Assembly (NCBI GenBank): GCA_029881175.1
Contig: JAOUNC010000113.1
Span: 1-8,159 of the forward strand
Length of the DNA: 8,159 nucleotides
Reading direction: 5' to 3'
Source: Nitrospirota bacterium
GTDB taxonomy: Bacteria > Nitrospirota > Nitrospiria > Nitrospirales > UBA8639
Of this stretch, positions 1-5,826 are shown in pieces. Position 1 is the first letter of the stretch. Every line of letters starts with the position of its first letter. Below the pieces are notes generated by a model, which was given only the letters and a program-made list of their open reading frames with translations, ran no database searches and had not been told where the DNA came from. The position numbers and the translations under genes were made by a program.

Positions 1-35
1 AAAACGGCAGTTGCTGTGATGAAACACCACCCATG

Positions 36-131
36 CTTCGACAGGCTCAGCACGAACGGTTTTTGAAGTACTCACCTAATTGGTGAAGTGTCCGTTCGCC
101 CTGAACAGCCTGGGGAGCGGGCGTGTCGAAG
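36..131. repeat. Nested inverted repeat with CTTCGACA-GCTCAG core (REP-like)
   Basis: The left arm at 36-59 reads CTTCGACA-GGCT-CAG-CGAACGG. The right arm at 92-131 contains the reverse complement of its two ends (CCGTTCG at 92-98, CTGA at 101-104, TGTCGAAG at 124-131), with extra bases in the middle. Between the arms lies a smaller perfect hairpin, TCACC (72-76), loop TAATT, GGTGA (82-86). A third, partial copy (CCCTTCGACAAAGCTCAGG) is at 486-504. Short motifs of this kind are, as I recall, scattered between genes in Nitrospira and some other environmental genomes. No coding potential was found here. Copy number in the host genome cannot be seen from this window. Confidence 0.5.
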
Positions 132-280
132 GGTTGCATACCTACCAACCCCGTTTTTAGAATAATACCAGTCGCGCTCAAAGGCGAGCGGTATCAATGA
201 ACCCCAGCTATCTGGCTGCAAAACATACAGACACCTGTGAACAGTGTTGCCACAGCCTGACTCACCACACAATGGAATAG

Positions 281-525
281 GGGGCTGTTGAAAAAATCCG
301 CCAGCGGCGTTCCCTGCCTTCGCGCTCGCCGCTGAAGCCCGCTTTGGCGCGCACGCGGCCGTAGCGGCTCCAGGCCTTCGTTGCCGACGCTACTTCGGCG
401 GAGTAGGCTCGGCGCAGGTAGGTCACCAGTTTTTCGTGCTCACGTACTGGAAGTACGCTCCGCGCGCAAAACTGGCTGCGGCCTTCCCTTCGACAAAGCT
501 CAGGCCATGTTTCCTTGAACACCCC
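281..525. repeat. MITE-like dispersed element with imperfect terminal inverted repeats
   Basis: The left end GGGGCTGTTGAAAAAA (281-296) resembles the reverse complement of the right end (TTTCCTTGAACACCCC, 510-525), allowing for one extra C and a few mismatches. The interior is GC-rich and structured: CCAGTTTT (426-433) pairs with AAAACTGG (468-475), enclosing CGTACT (443-448), loop GGA, AGTACG (452-457). An open reading frame spans the element on the minus strand, but it is Arg/Ala/Ser-rich without a recognisable fold and probably only reflects the GC-rich composition. Elements starting GG-CTGTTGAAAAA are, to my memory, repeated in Nitrospira-type genomes. I see no transposase and no clear target-site duplication, so mobility is inference. 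Confidence 0.4.
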
Positions 526-600
526 AGATGCCTCAGGCACTTAACGCGTCTGTGGGCGTATTTGTCCTTTAAAAAATAATTATTCAACACTTCCAATAGC

Positions 601-630
601 TTCGTGATTCACGCTCGCCAGGATCACGAA
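601..630. repeat. 8-bp perfect inverted repeat, possible operator
   Basis: TTCGTGAT (601-608) and ATCACGAA (623-630) are exact reverse complements separated by 14 nt. The pair sits about 200 nt upstream of the propeller gene and has no T-run on either side, so it does not look like a terminator. It might bind a dimeric regulator or fold in a long leader RNA. It could also be chance. Confidence 0.25.
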
Positions 631-821
631 ACTATCAGTCCCATTCAGCGTGATGCGGTATTTCAAGTATCGAGCAACATTTTTTTGTAGCATTCATCGG
701 CACTGGGTGAATAGGCCAGTCAAGGAGTAGCAAAAGAATTCTCGCCTCTGGTACAAACCGAAAACTTCAGCCTTTTTTGGGGAATCAGTTCTCTTGATTC
801 CTATGGGGCGTGAATATTCAT

Positions 822-826
822 GGAGG
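822..826 (+). promoter_or_regulatory. Ribosome binding site that favours the GTG start at 832
   Basis: GGAGG at 822-826 is followed by a 5-nt spacer and then GTG at 832, in the same frame as the ATG at 820. The ATG at 820 overlaps this Shine-Dalgarno sequence and has only a weak purine stretch of its own (GGGGCG, 805-810). I therefore place the start at GTG 832. Confidence 0.6.
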
Positions 827-831
827 CACTT

Positions 832-2118
832 GTGAAACCATCCCGTGTACTTTTTTTCGCGTCTTTTGCTTTAGTGTGTGGATCAGGGAGCTTACTTTCC
901 CCCGTCATCGCCACAGAACCACCCAGTCACTCAGTCACCCTCGGATCCAAATACATTATTGAGCATAAGGGGATGCAGACGACTGGTCCAATGGCACAAC
1001 TGGCAAAAGACGGAACTCTGCATCTCATATGGGGCGGAGAACAACAAAAGGACCGTGGAGTGTTTTATCTACACGTCAAACCCAAGCAGGAGCATTTCCC
1101 CGATCCGGTTAAGATCAGCCCCGCCTCGACACCCGCCGCCACACTCCATGAGCCACCGGCTTTAGCGTTAGGCAAAAAAAACGACGTCTATATCACCTGG
1201 ACCACTCCTCACCCCAACGCCATGGGGAAACTGTTTACCAGCCTCCTTCTGTTGAGCCGCTCACTTGATGGCGGACAGACCTTTCTCCCGCCCGTGCGAG
1301 TCAACGACGACGAGGCGATCACCGGCCATTCCTTTGATCACGTGACGGTGAGTCCGAACGGTTCTGTGCACATCACCTGGCTGGACAATCGTGAAGGGAA
1401 AAAAGATCCAGCGACCTATACCAGCATGTCCCATGACCAAGGCCTTACCCTGTCCCCTAATCTCAAGCTCGACGAACCCACGTGTGTGTGTTGTCGGACG
1501 TTTGCCACCACGGCACCGGACGGCACCGTGTATGTGGCCTGGCGAAAGATTTTTCCTGGAAGCATCAGAGAAACTGTGGTGGCCCGCTCAATTGATGATG
1601 GACAATCGTTTTCACCATCCGTGATTGTTGGTCATGACCAATGGGCCTACGAAGGGTGTCCACACCGCCCGGCTACCATGGGCGTCGACCAACATGGAAG
1701 GCTATATGTCGCCTGGTACACGGAAGGCCCGGATGACTCCCCTGGAGTGTATTTTTCCTATTCAGACGATCAGGGAGCAACCTTTACCCCGAGGCGGCAA
1801 TTGAACCTATCCAAAGGCACATTCCCGGATCACCCTCAACTGGCCGTGAACCAACATGGTCAGCTCCTCGTCGCCTGGGAAGAACAATCGCCGGTTCGCC
1901 GCGAAGTGGTCTTGAGTACATCTCTGGATCGAGGGCAAACCTTCAGCTCTCCACAAAAATTAAATACGAAAAAATCCAAAAGCCCTGCGGTGGCCCTCAA
2001 CGATGAGGGACAAGCCGTGATGACCTGGTTAGAACAAATCGCCTTTCCTGCATGGAGTACGGTTGTCCAACCGCTCACCCTGCCCGCTTCGTCAACAGCT
2101 CCTGGCACTCCCCAGTAA
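832..2118 (+). CDS. Exported Asp-box (BNR/sialidase-like) beta-propeller protein with C-x-C-C motif
   Basis: This is a 428-residue protein from GTG 832; ATG 820 would add four residues. The N-terminus (KPSR, then a hydrophobic stretch to about residue 27, SPVIA) is a Sec-type signal peptide, so the product should act in the periplasm or on the outer membrane. Asp-box motifs (S-x-D-x-G-x-T-F type) recur at about residues 142-151, 197-207, 251-260, 309-318 and 362-371, each preceded by a strand ending in an I-T-W or V-A-W type sequence. This is the signature of a six-bladed sialidase-fold propeller. Four cysteines stand out: CVCC at 218-221 and one in GCPHRP near 276, neither part of the Asp-box pattern, suggesting a metal or disulfide site. 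No catalytic sialidase residues could be confirmed, so enzyme activity is not claimed. It lies 13 nt before the next gene, and a TonB receptor follows, which suggests an envelope role linked to uptake. Confidence 0.85.
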   Translation: MKPSRVLFFASFALVCGSGSLLSPVIATEPPSHSVTLGSKYIIEHKGMQTTGPMAQLAKDGTLHLIWGGEQQKDRGVFYLHVKPKQEHFPDPVKISPASTPAATLHEPPALALGKKNDVYITWTTPHPNAMGKLFTSLLLLSRSLDGGQTFLPPVRVNDDEAITGHSFDHVTVSPNGSVHITWLDNREGKKDPATYTSMSHDQGLTLSPNLKLDEPTCVCCRTFATTAPDGTVYVAWRKIFPGSIRETVVARSIDDGQSFSPSVIVGHDQWAYEGCPHRPATMGVDQHGRLYVAWYTEGPDDSPGVYFSYSDDQGATFTPRRQLNLSKGTFPDHPQLAVNQHGQLLVAWEEQSPVRREVVLSTSLDRGQTFSSPQKLNTKKSKSPAVALNDEGQAVMTWLEQIAFPAWSTVVQPLTLPASSTAPGTPQ

Positions 2119-2131
2119 ACCACTTCCCGCT

Positions 2132-2470
2132 ATGTTCAAGGTGATTCGGTCTCTTTCTTTTCTGTTCGCAGCCCTCCTTCTCACCACTGTGGTGACCGCA
2201 ACGGTATGCCAAACGATCCATAGCCAATTCCATAAGGCTCAGGACCCAAGCGAAGGCCCCTCGGCGCCACTCCATACGGTGCTTTGTAACTGGGTGTGTC
2301 ACATCAGCCACCTGACGGCGACCGCTCAAACCAGTGCCTTCCCTGGAGAATCACTGGTCAAAACATGGAGCCCTCTCTTCCTATTCTCGGCCTTGCTGAG
2401 TTCGTTGACTGTTCGTCTCATCACATCTGCCCGTGCCCCACCTTCCTCTTTTGTGCTCTCCTCATTGTGA
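2132..2470 (+). CDS. Small membrane/exported protein with C-x-W-x-C motif
   Basis: This is a 112-residue protein starting at ATG 2132, 13 nt after the propeller gene stops. The frame is open further upstream, but that part overlaps the propeller gene in another frame and lacks a signal-like N-terminus, while from ATG 2132 the protein begins with a classic hydrophobic leader (residues 5-25). No Shine-Dalgarno sequence is visible, so translational coupling is likely. The middle holds LCNWVCHISH (51-60), a C-x-W-x-C motif followed by two histidines, with three more histidines before it (H30, H34, H48). A second hydrophobic segment spans about 80-98, and the end has R-A-P-P (101-104). The same layout recurs in the protein at 5827-6168. 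It resembles short DUF2946-like proteins found near TonB receptors for metals, but I cannot confirm that family. A metal-related role is inference. Confidence 0.65.
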   Translation: MFKVIRSLSFLFAALLLTTVVTATVCQTIHSQFHKAQDPSEGPSAPLHTVLCNWVCHISHLTATAQTSAFPGESLVKTWSPLFLFSALLSSLTVRLITSARAPPSSFVLSSL

Positions 2471-2534
2471 CTCAACACCTTTGATTGGGCAGCGTAAGCC
2501 CTTTCAACTGACCCATTCGACCTGATCCACCCAC

Positions 2535-2562
2535 GGTAACTGGCCGCGTATGACCAGTTGCC
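2535..2562 (+). promoter_or_regulatory. Hairpin in the leader of the TonB receptor gene
   Basis: GGTAACTGG (2535-2543) and CCAGTTGCC (2554-2562) form a 9-bp stem with one G-T pair and a 10-nt loop. It ends 42 nt before the receptor start codon and is not followed directly by a T-run, so it is not a typical terminator. It could stabilise or process the mRNA between the small protein gene and the receptor gene, or act in regulation. The 134-nt gap is too short for a cobalamin riboswitch, and no other riboswitch signature was recognised. Confidence 0.35.
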
Positions 2563-2604
2563 CTGAATAATCTTGTTCACCTTTTTTGTGAAGGAGTCTA
2601 TCTC

Positions 2605-4923
2605 GTGAAACGGTTGTCCTCTGTGTTCTCATGGAACCAATTATGGTGTATTTCGGCTGTATGCTGCATCGTTGGCTCTTCCTCGTTTTGCCTCTCGTCG
2701 GTTGATGCCGCACCCAACGTTGCCCCCCATCTGTCCCAAGAAGCGCTCCTGCAACAGCAACAGAAATTAGAGCAGGAACTTGATCAGCTCAACATTCGAT
2801 TACAAGACGTTCGCAACCAACTGAAGGCTTTACGTCAAACCCCATCAGCACAGCAAACGGAAACTCATCAACAGGCTGAAACCCAACTGCAGGAAGAAGA
2901 GGCGGTGATGCTGGACGAAATCAGTATCGTCAGCACCAGGATCCTGAAACGGCCGGAAGGCTTGACAGTGTCATCCACTCCTCAATCGGAAACCGATTCG
3001 CAACCGACTCGAACCATGAAAGAATCGCTTGAATCCCTTCCCGGTGTGGTGCTTCGACAAGCCAATGGCCCACGGGACTTCAGTATTTCCATTCGAGGAT
3101 CCGGAGTCAAAACGGCCTTCGCCATCCGGGATATCAAAATCTATGAAGACGGATTTCAGCAAACGCAATCTGACGGATTGTCACGACTCGATATACAGGA
3201 CCCATGGTTCATGAGATCGACCGAAGTCATCCGGGGAGCGGCTTCCTCACTGTATGACAATTATGCTCTCGGCGGGATAGTGCAGTTTAGAACCCGGCGG
3301 GGCAGCGATATCAAGGGAGTCGAGGGGTTCTTTAGCGGAGGATCATACGGGTATAACAAACAAGCGATCGCCCTCGGCACCCAATACAAAAATCTGGATG
3401 TGTCGATATTTGGCAGTAACGCAGCTGAAAACGGCTACATCCATCACAGCCAATATAACACCCAGACATTGAATTTTAATTTCCGCTTCAAAATTGACGA
3501 CAAACAAAATCTCTACGTGAAGGCCATCACCAACTGGCTGGATACGGAGGTGCCCACCAGGCTCACCAAAAGCCAATTTGAGAAAAATGATCGCCAGGCG
3601 GGAACTGGAGCGGACGCAAGAAATCAAGGTCGTCTCGACCGCCGCACCATCATTGGGTTGATGTATGAACGGGAGTTGACCCCCAATCTCATCTTGACGA
3701 CAGAAGGGGATTATGACGTCAAGGATATTAACCAATATTTCAATCAAATCACCGATAACGTGAATACCAATTGGAAACATTATACCGACTTGCGATACAG
3801 TGGAGAGATCTCCAACATGCCGTTGAACAGCTACCTCGGATTTTTTGTGAATAACATGGAGCAGGATGGTCAGACCTTCAGGAATCTGAATGACGGGCAC
3901 GGCACGCGAGGCACGCTGCAACAGAACAACCGGGGAAGTATTCGAAATATCGGGGGACGAATCCGCGAAGAGCTGACCTTCTTACCGAACTGGACCCTGG
4001 CCGCCGGTCTGGGATTCGAACAGTCCATCGTCAGCGTCCAAACCATTCAGTACGACAACGCCGGATCTGTCACCAGCCGCCCCAGCACCACAAAAACCTA
4101 CTATAACTGGGCTCCGGAAATGTCACTGACGTGGAGACCTGCAGCGGGCTTCCGGCATTGGGTCAGGGGGTCCACCGGGTATGGCATCCCGGGATTCAGC
4201 AATTTGACTCGAGATCCCGAGACGGGTCTACCCGGCTCCAATTTCGACTTGAAGCCCCAAAGGAATGTGAACGTGGAATTCGGCCATGAAGCCCGGCTTC
4301 ATCAAACCTTGAATGTTCAACTTGTGGGGTTCTGGACCTTCTTTCGCGATGAAATTATTTCGCAAAATATTTCTGGTGGGAATACAGCCTCCGTTAATGC
4401 CGACTCTTCCGAATATCGGGGTGTCGAGATCTTCGCGGATTGGCGACCGATACCAGGTTGGCAATTTCACGGTGCATACACCCATATTGATGCCAAGTAT
4501 ATCAACTTCACAGACCGGTATCTGGTGAATGGCGTGGCCACCAATGTCACGCAGGACGGCCATGATGTCCCCAACGTCCCTAGCGATATCCTCAACATGA
4601 AGGTCATGTATGGTGACGCGAAGACTGATTGGGGCGCCTGGGTCGAGACCAATTATTACAATAGTTATTACCTGAACAATGGGAATACCGTAGGAATACC
4701 TTCCTACTGGCTCGTGAACGTCAATCTTCACAAGACCTTTACGTTCAACAATGACTGGGTTCGCTTTGCCAAGTTCTTTTTCGAAGTGAACAACATCGCG
4801 GATAAGACCTACGCGGCGTCTGGTCAGGTCGTGTCGGACGCGACACCAGATGCCAATAAGCAAATGTTCTTCGCCGGATATGGCCGCTCCTTCTATGGGG
4901 GCGTGACAATCGGGATATTCTAG
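2605..4923 (+). CDS. TonB-dependent outer-membrane receptor (FecA-like group) with N-terminal coiled coil
   Basis: This 772-residue receptor imports a ligand across the outer membrane using TonB/ExbBD energy. The GTG start at 2605 has AAGGAG at 2591-2596, spacing 8. A signal peptide runs to about residue 36 (SSVDAA). Residues 44-78 are a Gln/Leu-rich coiled coil (heptads in QKLEQELDQLNIRLQDVR), followed by a Gln/Glu-rich linker. DEISIVST (104-111) is a likely TonB box. The plug covers about 120-232, with LESLPGVVLR, the SIRGSG signature, TQSDGLSRLDIQDP, and VIRGAASSLYDNYALGGI near its end. The 22-strand barrel follows and ends in a terminal Phe (GGVTIGIF), the usual Bam recognition signal. 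The DGLSRLD-DP-VIRG-LYDNYALGG-FRTRRG spacing resembles the COG4772 FecA-like receptors. No STN signalling domain is seen. The substrate is unknown; neighbours with Cys and His motifs make a metal complex plausible. Confidence 0.93.
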   Translation: MKRLSSVFSWNQLWCISAVCCIVGSSSFCLSSVDAAPNVAPHLSQEALLQQQQKLEQELDQLNIRLQDVRNQLKALRQTPSAQQTETHQQAETQLQEEEAVMLDEISIVSTRILKRPEGLTVSSTPQSETDSQPTRTMKESLESLPGVVLRQANGPRDFSISIRGSGVKTAFAIRDIKIYEDGFQQTQSDGLSRLDIQDPWFMRSTEVIRGAASSLYDNYALGGIVQFRTRRGSDIKGVEGFFSGGSYGYNKQAIALGTQYKNLDVSIFGSNAAENGYIHHSQYNTQTLNFNFRFKIDDKQNLYVKAITNWLDTEVPTRLTKSQFEKNDRQAGTGADARNQGRLDRRTIIGLMYERELTPNLILTTEGDYDVKDINQYFNQITDNVNTNWKHYTDLRYSGEISNMPLNSYLGFFVNNMEQDGQTFRNLNDGHGTRGTLQQNNRGSIRNIGGRIREELTFLPNWTLAAGLGFEQSIVSVQTIQYDNAGSVTSRPSTTKTYYNWAPEMSLTWRPAAGFRHWVRGSTGYGIPGFSNLTRDPETGLPGSNFDLKPQRNVNVEFGHEARLHQTLNVQLVGFWTFFRDEIISQNISGGNTASVNADSSEYRGVEIFADWRPIPGWQFHGAYTHIDAKYINFTDRYLVNGVATNVTQDGHDVPNVPSDILNMKVMYGDAKTDWGAWVETNYYNSYYLNNGNTVGIPSYWLVNVNLHKTFTFNNDWVRFAKFFFEVNNIADKTYAASGQVVSDATPDANKQMFFAGYGRSFYGGVTIGIF

Positions 4924-4954
4924 TTATTCATTGGTTTTTATATGGTAGGCCATG

Positions 4955-4983
4955 GGTGAGGGGGGCCATCGAGCCCCCTCACC
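4955..4983. terminator. GC-rich hairpin downstream of the receptor gene
   Basis: GGTGAGGGGG (4955-4964) pairs with CCCCCTCACC (4974-4983) around a 9-nt loop, 32 nt after the receptor stop codon. No T-run follows on either strand, so it is a weak intrinsic terminator at best and may protect the 3' end of the mRNA. The stronger terminator is at 5085-5117. Confidence 0.45.
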
Positions 4984-5084
4984 GCTCAGATTGCTACCCA
5001 ATGAGTCTGAAGACAATATTGACGGCAGACATAACCAGGCATCGCCTACTCCAACCCTTTATTCCGATTACCCTTCAAAAGACA

Positions 5085-5117
5085 AAAAGGCGGGTCACAG
5101 AATGTGACCCGCCTTTT
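5085..5117. terminator. Bidirectional intrinsic terminator between convergent genes
   Basis: A perfect 15-bp stem, AAAAGGCGGGTCACA (5085-5099) and TGTGACCCGCCTTTT (5103-5117), encloses the loop GAA. The A-run on one side and the T-run on the other make it functional in both directions. On the minus strand it lies 21 nt past the SmbP-like stop codon; on the plus strand it would stop read-through from the receptor gene. Confidence 0.85.
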
Positions 5118-5138
5118 CACCTCTGAACATGAGAAAGA

Positions 5139-5492
5139 TTAATGGCCCTGTTGAAGATGCTTCAAGGCTTCCTGACTATGCTCGCCCGCGACCTCGCCAT
5201 GTCCCTGTTTACCATGGTCCACGGCTTCGCCGAGATGACTGATGCCCTCACTGACATGGGCATTGGCACCTTCCTGTTTGGCGGCATCTGCATGTGAAAG
5301 GGCCTCCTCGGCATGCTTTGTCGCCTCATCGGCATGGCCCATCTCTCCATGAGCTTTGGCTTCGCCTGCATGGCCAATGGCCTCATGAAGATGTGTGTCA
5401 GCTCCCGCAAAGCCAACAGATGGAATCATAAAAATCCCGGCCAAGGCCAGCATCCCGCTCACTCGCTTCAGTGTTGACTGATCATTCGCCAT
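5139..5492 (-). CDS. smbP: Small metal-binding protein SmbP-like, periplasmic, His-rich
   Basis: This 117-residue protein has a signal peptide (K9-R10, then hydrophobic to about residue 29, SVGFA), giving a mature chain of about 89 residues. Fourteen of these are histidines, at 34, 36, 41, 48, 53, 60, 67, 79, 86, 93, 98, 105, 112 and 117. Twelve of them fall in four triplets with exact seven-residue spacing within Ala/Glu-rich helical repeats such as H-A-E-E-A-L-S. This matches SmbP of Nitrosomonas europaea, a periplasmic helical protein of heptad repeats that binds several divalent metal ions, notably copper. Role: metal buffering or sequestration. Residues 34-67 and 79-112 are an internal duplication. 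There is no cysteine or methionine-rich metal site in the mature part. ATG 5492 has AAAGGAG (5500-5506) at 7-nt spacing. The gene is monocistronic, with its own promoter and terminator. Confidence 0.88.
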   Translation of the reverse strand: MANDQSTLKRVSGMLALAGIFMIPSVGFAGADTHLHEAIGHAGEAKAHGEMGHADEATKHAEEALSHADAAKQEGANAHVSEGISHLGEAVDHGKQGHGEVAGEHSQEALKHLQQGH

Positions 5493-5523
5493 CGTTCATC
5501 TCCTTTGGTAAAAATGTATCATC

Positions 5524-5552
5524 ATTAAAAAAAACCCAGGCATTATTGTGAA
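5524..5552 (-). promoter_or_regulatory. Sigma-70-type promoter of the smbP-like gene
   Basis: Reading the minus strand, TTCACA (5552-5547) is a 5-of-6 match to the -35 box and TTTAAT (5529-5524) a 5-of-6 match to the -10 box, separated by exactly 17 nt. Transcription would start near 5517, giving a leader of about 25 nt that includes the AAAGGAG ribosome binding site. The fit of spacing, boxes and leader length makes this plausible, but it is untested. Confidence 0.5.
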
Positions 5553-5660
5553 TGATCTCCATCCCAGAGGCAAGAAAGAAGACGTCTGTTGGGTAGCCCT
5601 TCCATCTCAAGATTTTCCTCGATACACGTTCATGAAACGTTCTGTGAGAAAACCTCATCG

Positions 5661-5694
5661 TCGGGGAAAAGCCATTGACCTTTCCTTTCCCCGA
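5661..5694. repeat. 9-bp perfect inverted repeat in the divergent region
   Basis: TCGGGGAAA (5661-5669) and TTTCCCCGA (5686-5694) are exact reverse complements with a 16-nt spacer. No T-run follows on either strand, so it is not a clear terminator. It lies over 100 nt from both flanking start codons, where it could be a regulator site or part of an unannotated transcript. Confidence 0.35.
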
Positions 5695-5780
5695 ACCCAT
5701 TCCTAAAGCCAGTCGAGATTGCTGACTGTTCCCTCTTGTGAATAGTTCCCGAAACTGTTGCAGGCGTAGGCACGCATATC

Positions 5781-5809
5781 TAGACACCTCTAGAAAAACT
5801 CATTATCTT
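5781..5809 (+). promoter_or_regulatory. Weak promoter candidate for the His-cluster small protein
   Basis: TAGACA (5781-5786, 5 of 6 to TTGACA) and TATCTT (5804-5809, 4 of 6 to TATAAT) are 17 nt apart. Transcription would start near 5816, only about 11 nt before ATG 5827, or about 35 nt before the in-frame ATG 5851, which mildly favours the later start. The match is modest and could be chance. Confidence 0.3.
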
Positions 5810-5826
5810 CAAATACAGAATAAGCT

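Larger units (their letters stand above)
526..831. other. Gene-free leader upstream of the propeller gene
   Basis: No open reading frame here has a ribosome binding site or a plausible product. The one clear structure is a perfect 8-bp inverted repeat, TTCGTGAT (601-608) and ATCACGAA (623-630), with a 14-nt spacer. It could be an operator or a weak hairpin. AT-rich runs occur around 570-585 and 680-687. I looked for a -35/-10 pair for the downstream gene and found only poor matches (for example TTGATT at 794-799 with TATTCA at 815-820, spacing 15), which lie too close to the start codon to trust. No tRNA, riboswitch or terminator is evident. Confidence 0.5.
5493..5826. other. Divergent intergenic region between smbP and the His-cluster small protein
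   Basis: This 334-bp region contains the smbP promoter at its left end, a 9-bp inverted repeat (5661-5694), a small inverted repeat ACGTT (5626-5630) / AACGT (5636-5640) with a 5-nt spacer, and a weak promoter candidate at the right end. A minus-strand frame is open through most of it (to 5787) and runs over the smbP start, but its product has no recognisable fold or ribosome binding site, so I treat the stretch as non-coding. Its length leaves room for regulatory sites controlling both genes. Confidence 0.5.

Noticed and set aside
262..540. Minus-strand open frame of 92 codons across the MITE-like element
   Set aside because: It spans the element almost exactly, has no ribosome binding site or recognisable fold, and is rich in Arg, Ala and Ser as expected from GC-rich repeat DNA.
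832..2118. True sialidase activity for the propeller protein
   Set aside because: Asp-boxes define the fold only. The arginine triad and catalytic residues could not be identified, and the CVCC motif points elsewhere.
2471..2604. Cobalamin riboswitch upstream of the TonB receptor
   Set aside because: The gap is only 134 nt and lacks a recognisable B12-box.
3343..3921. Long minus-strand open frame (192 codons) inside the receptor gene
   Set aside because: It is antisense to a clear TonB receptor; the composition mirrors the barrel-coding strand and there is no ribosome binding site or domain.
4228..4863. Long minus-strand open frame (211 codons) inside the receptor gene
   Set aside because: Same reason: it is a shadow of the conserved C-terminal barrel.
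5482..5787. Minus-strand open frame of 101 codons in the divergent region
   Set aside because: It overlaps the smbP start, its product looks random, and the smbP promoter and ribosome binding site lie inside it.
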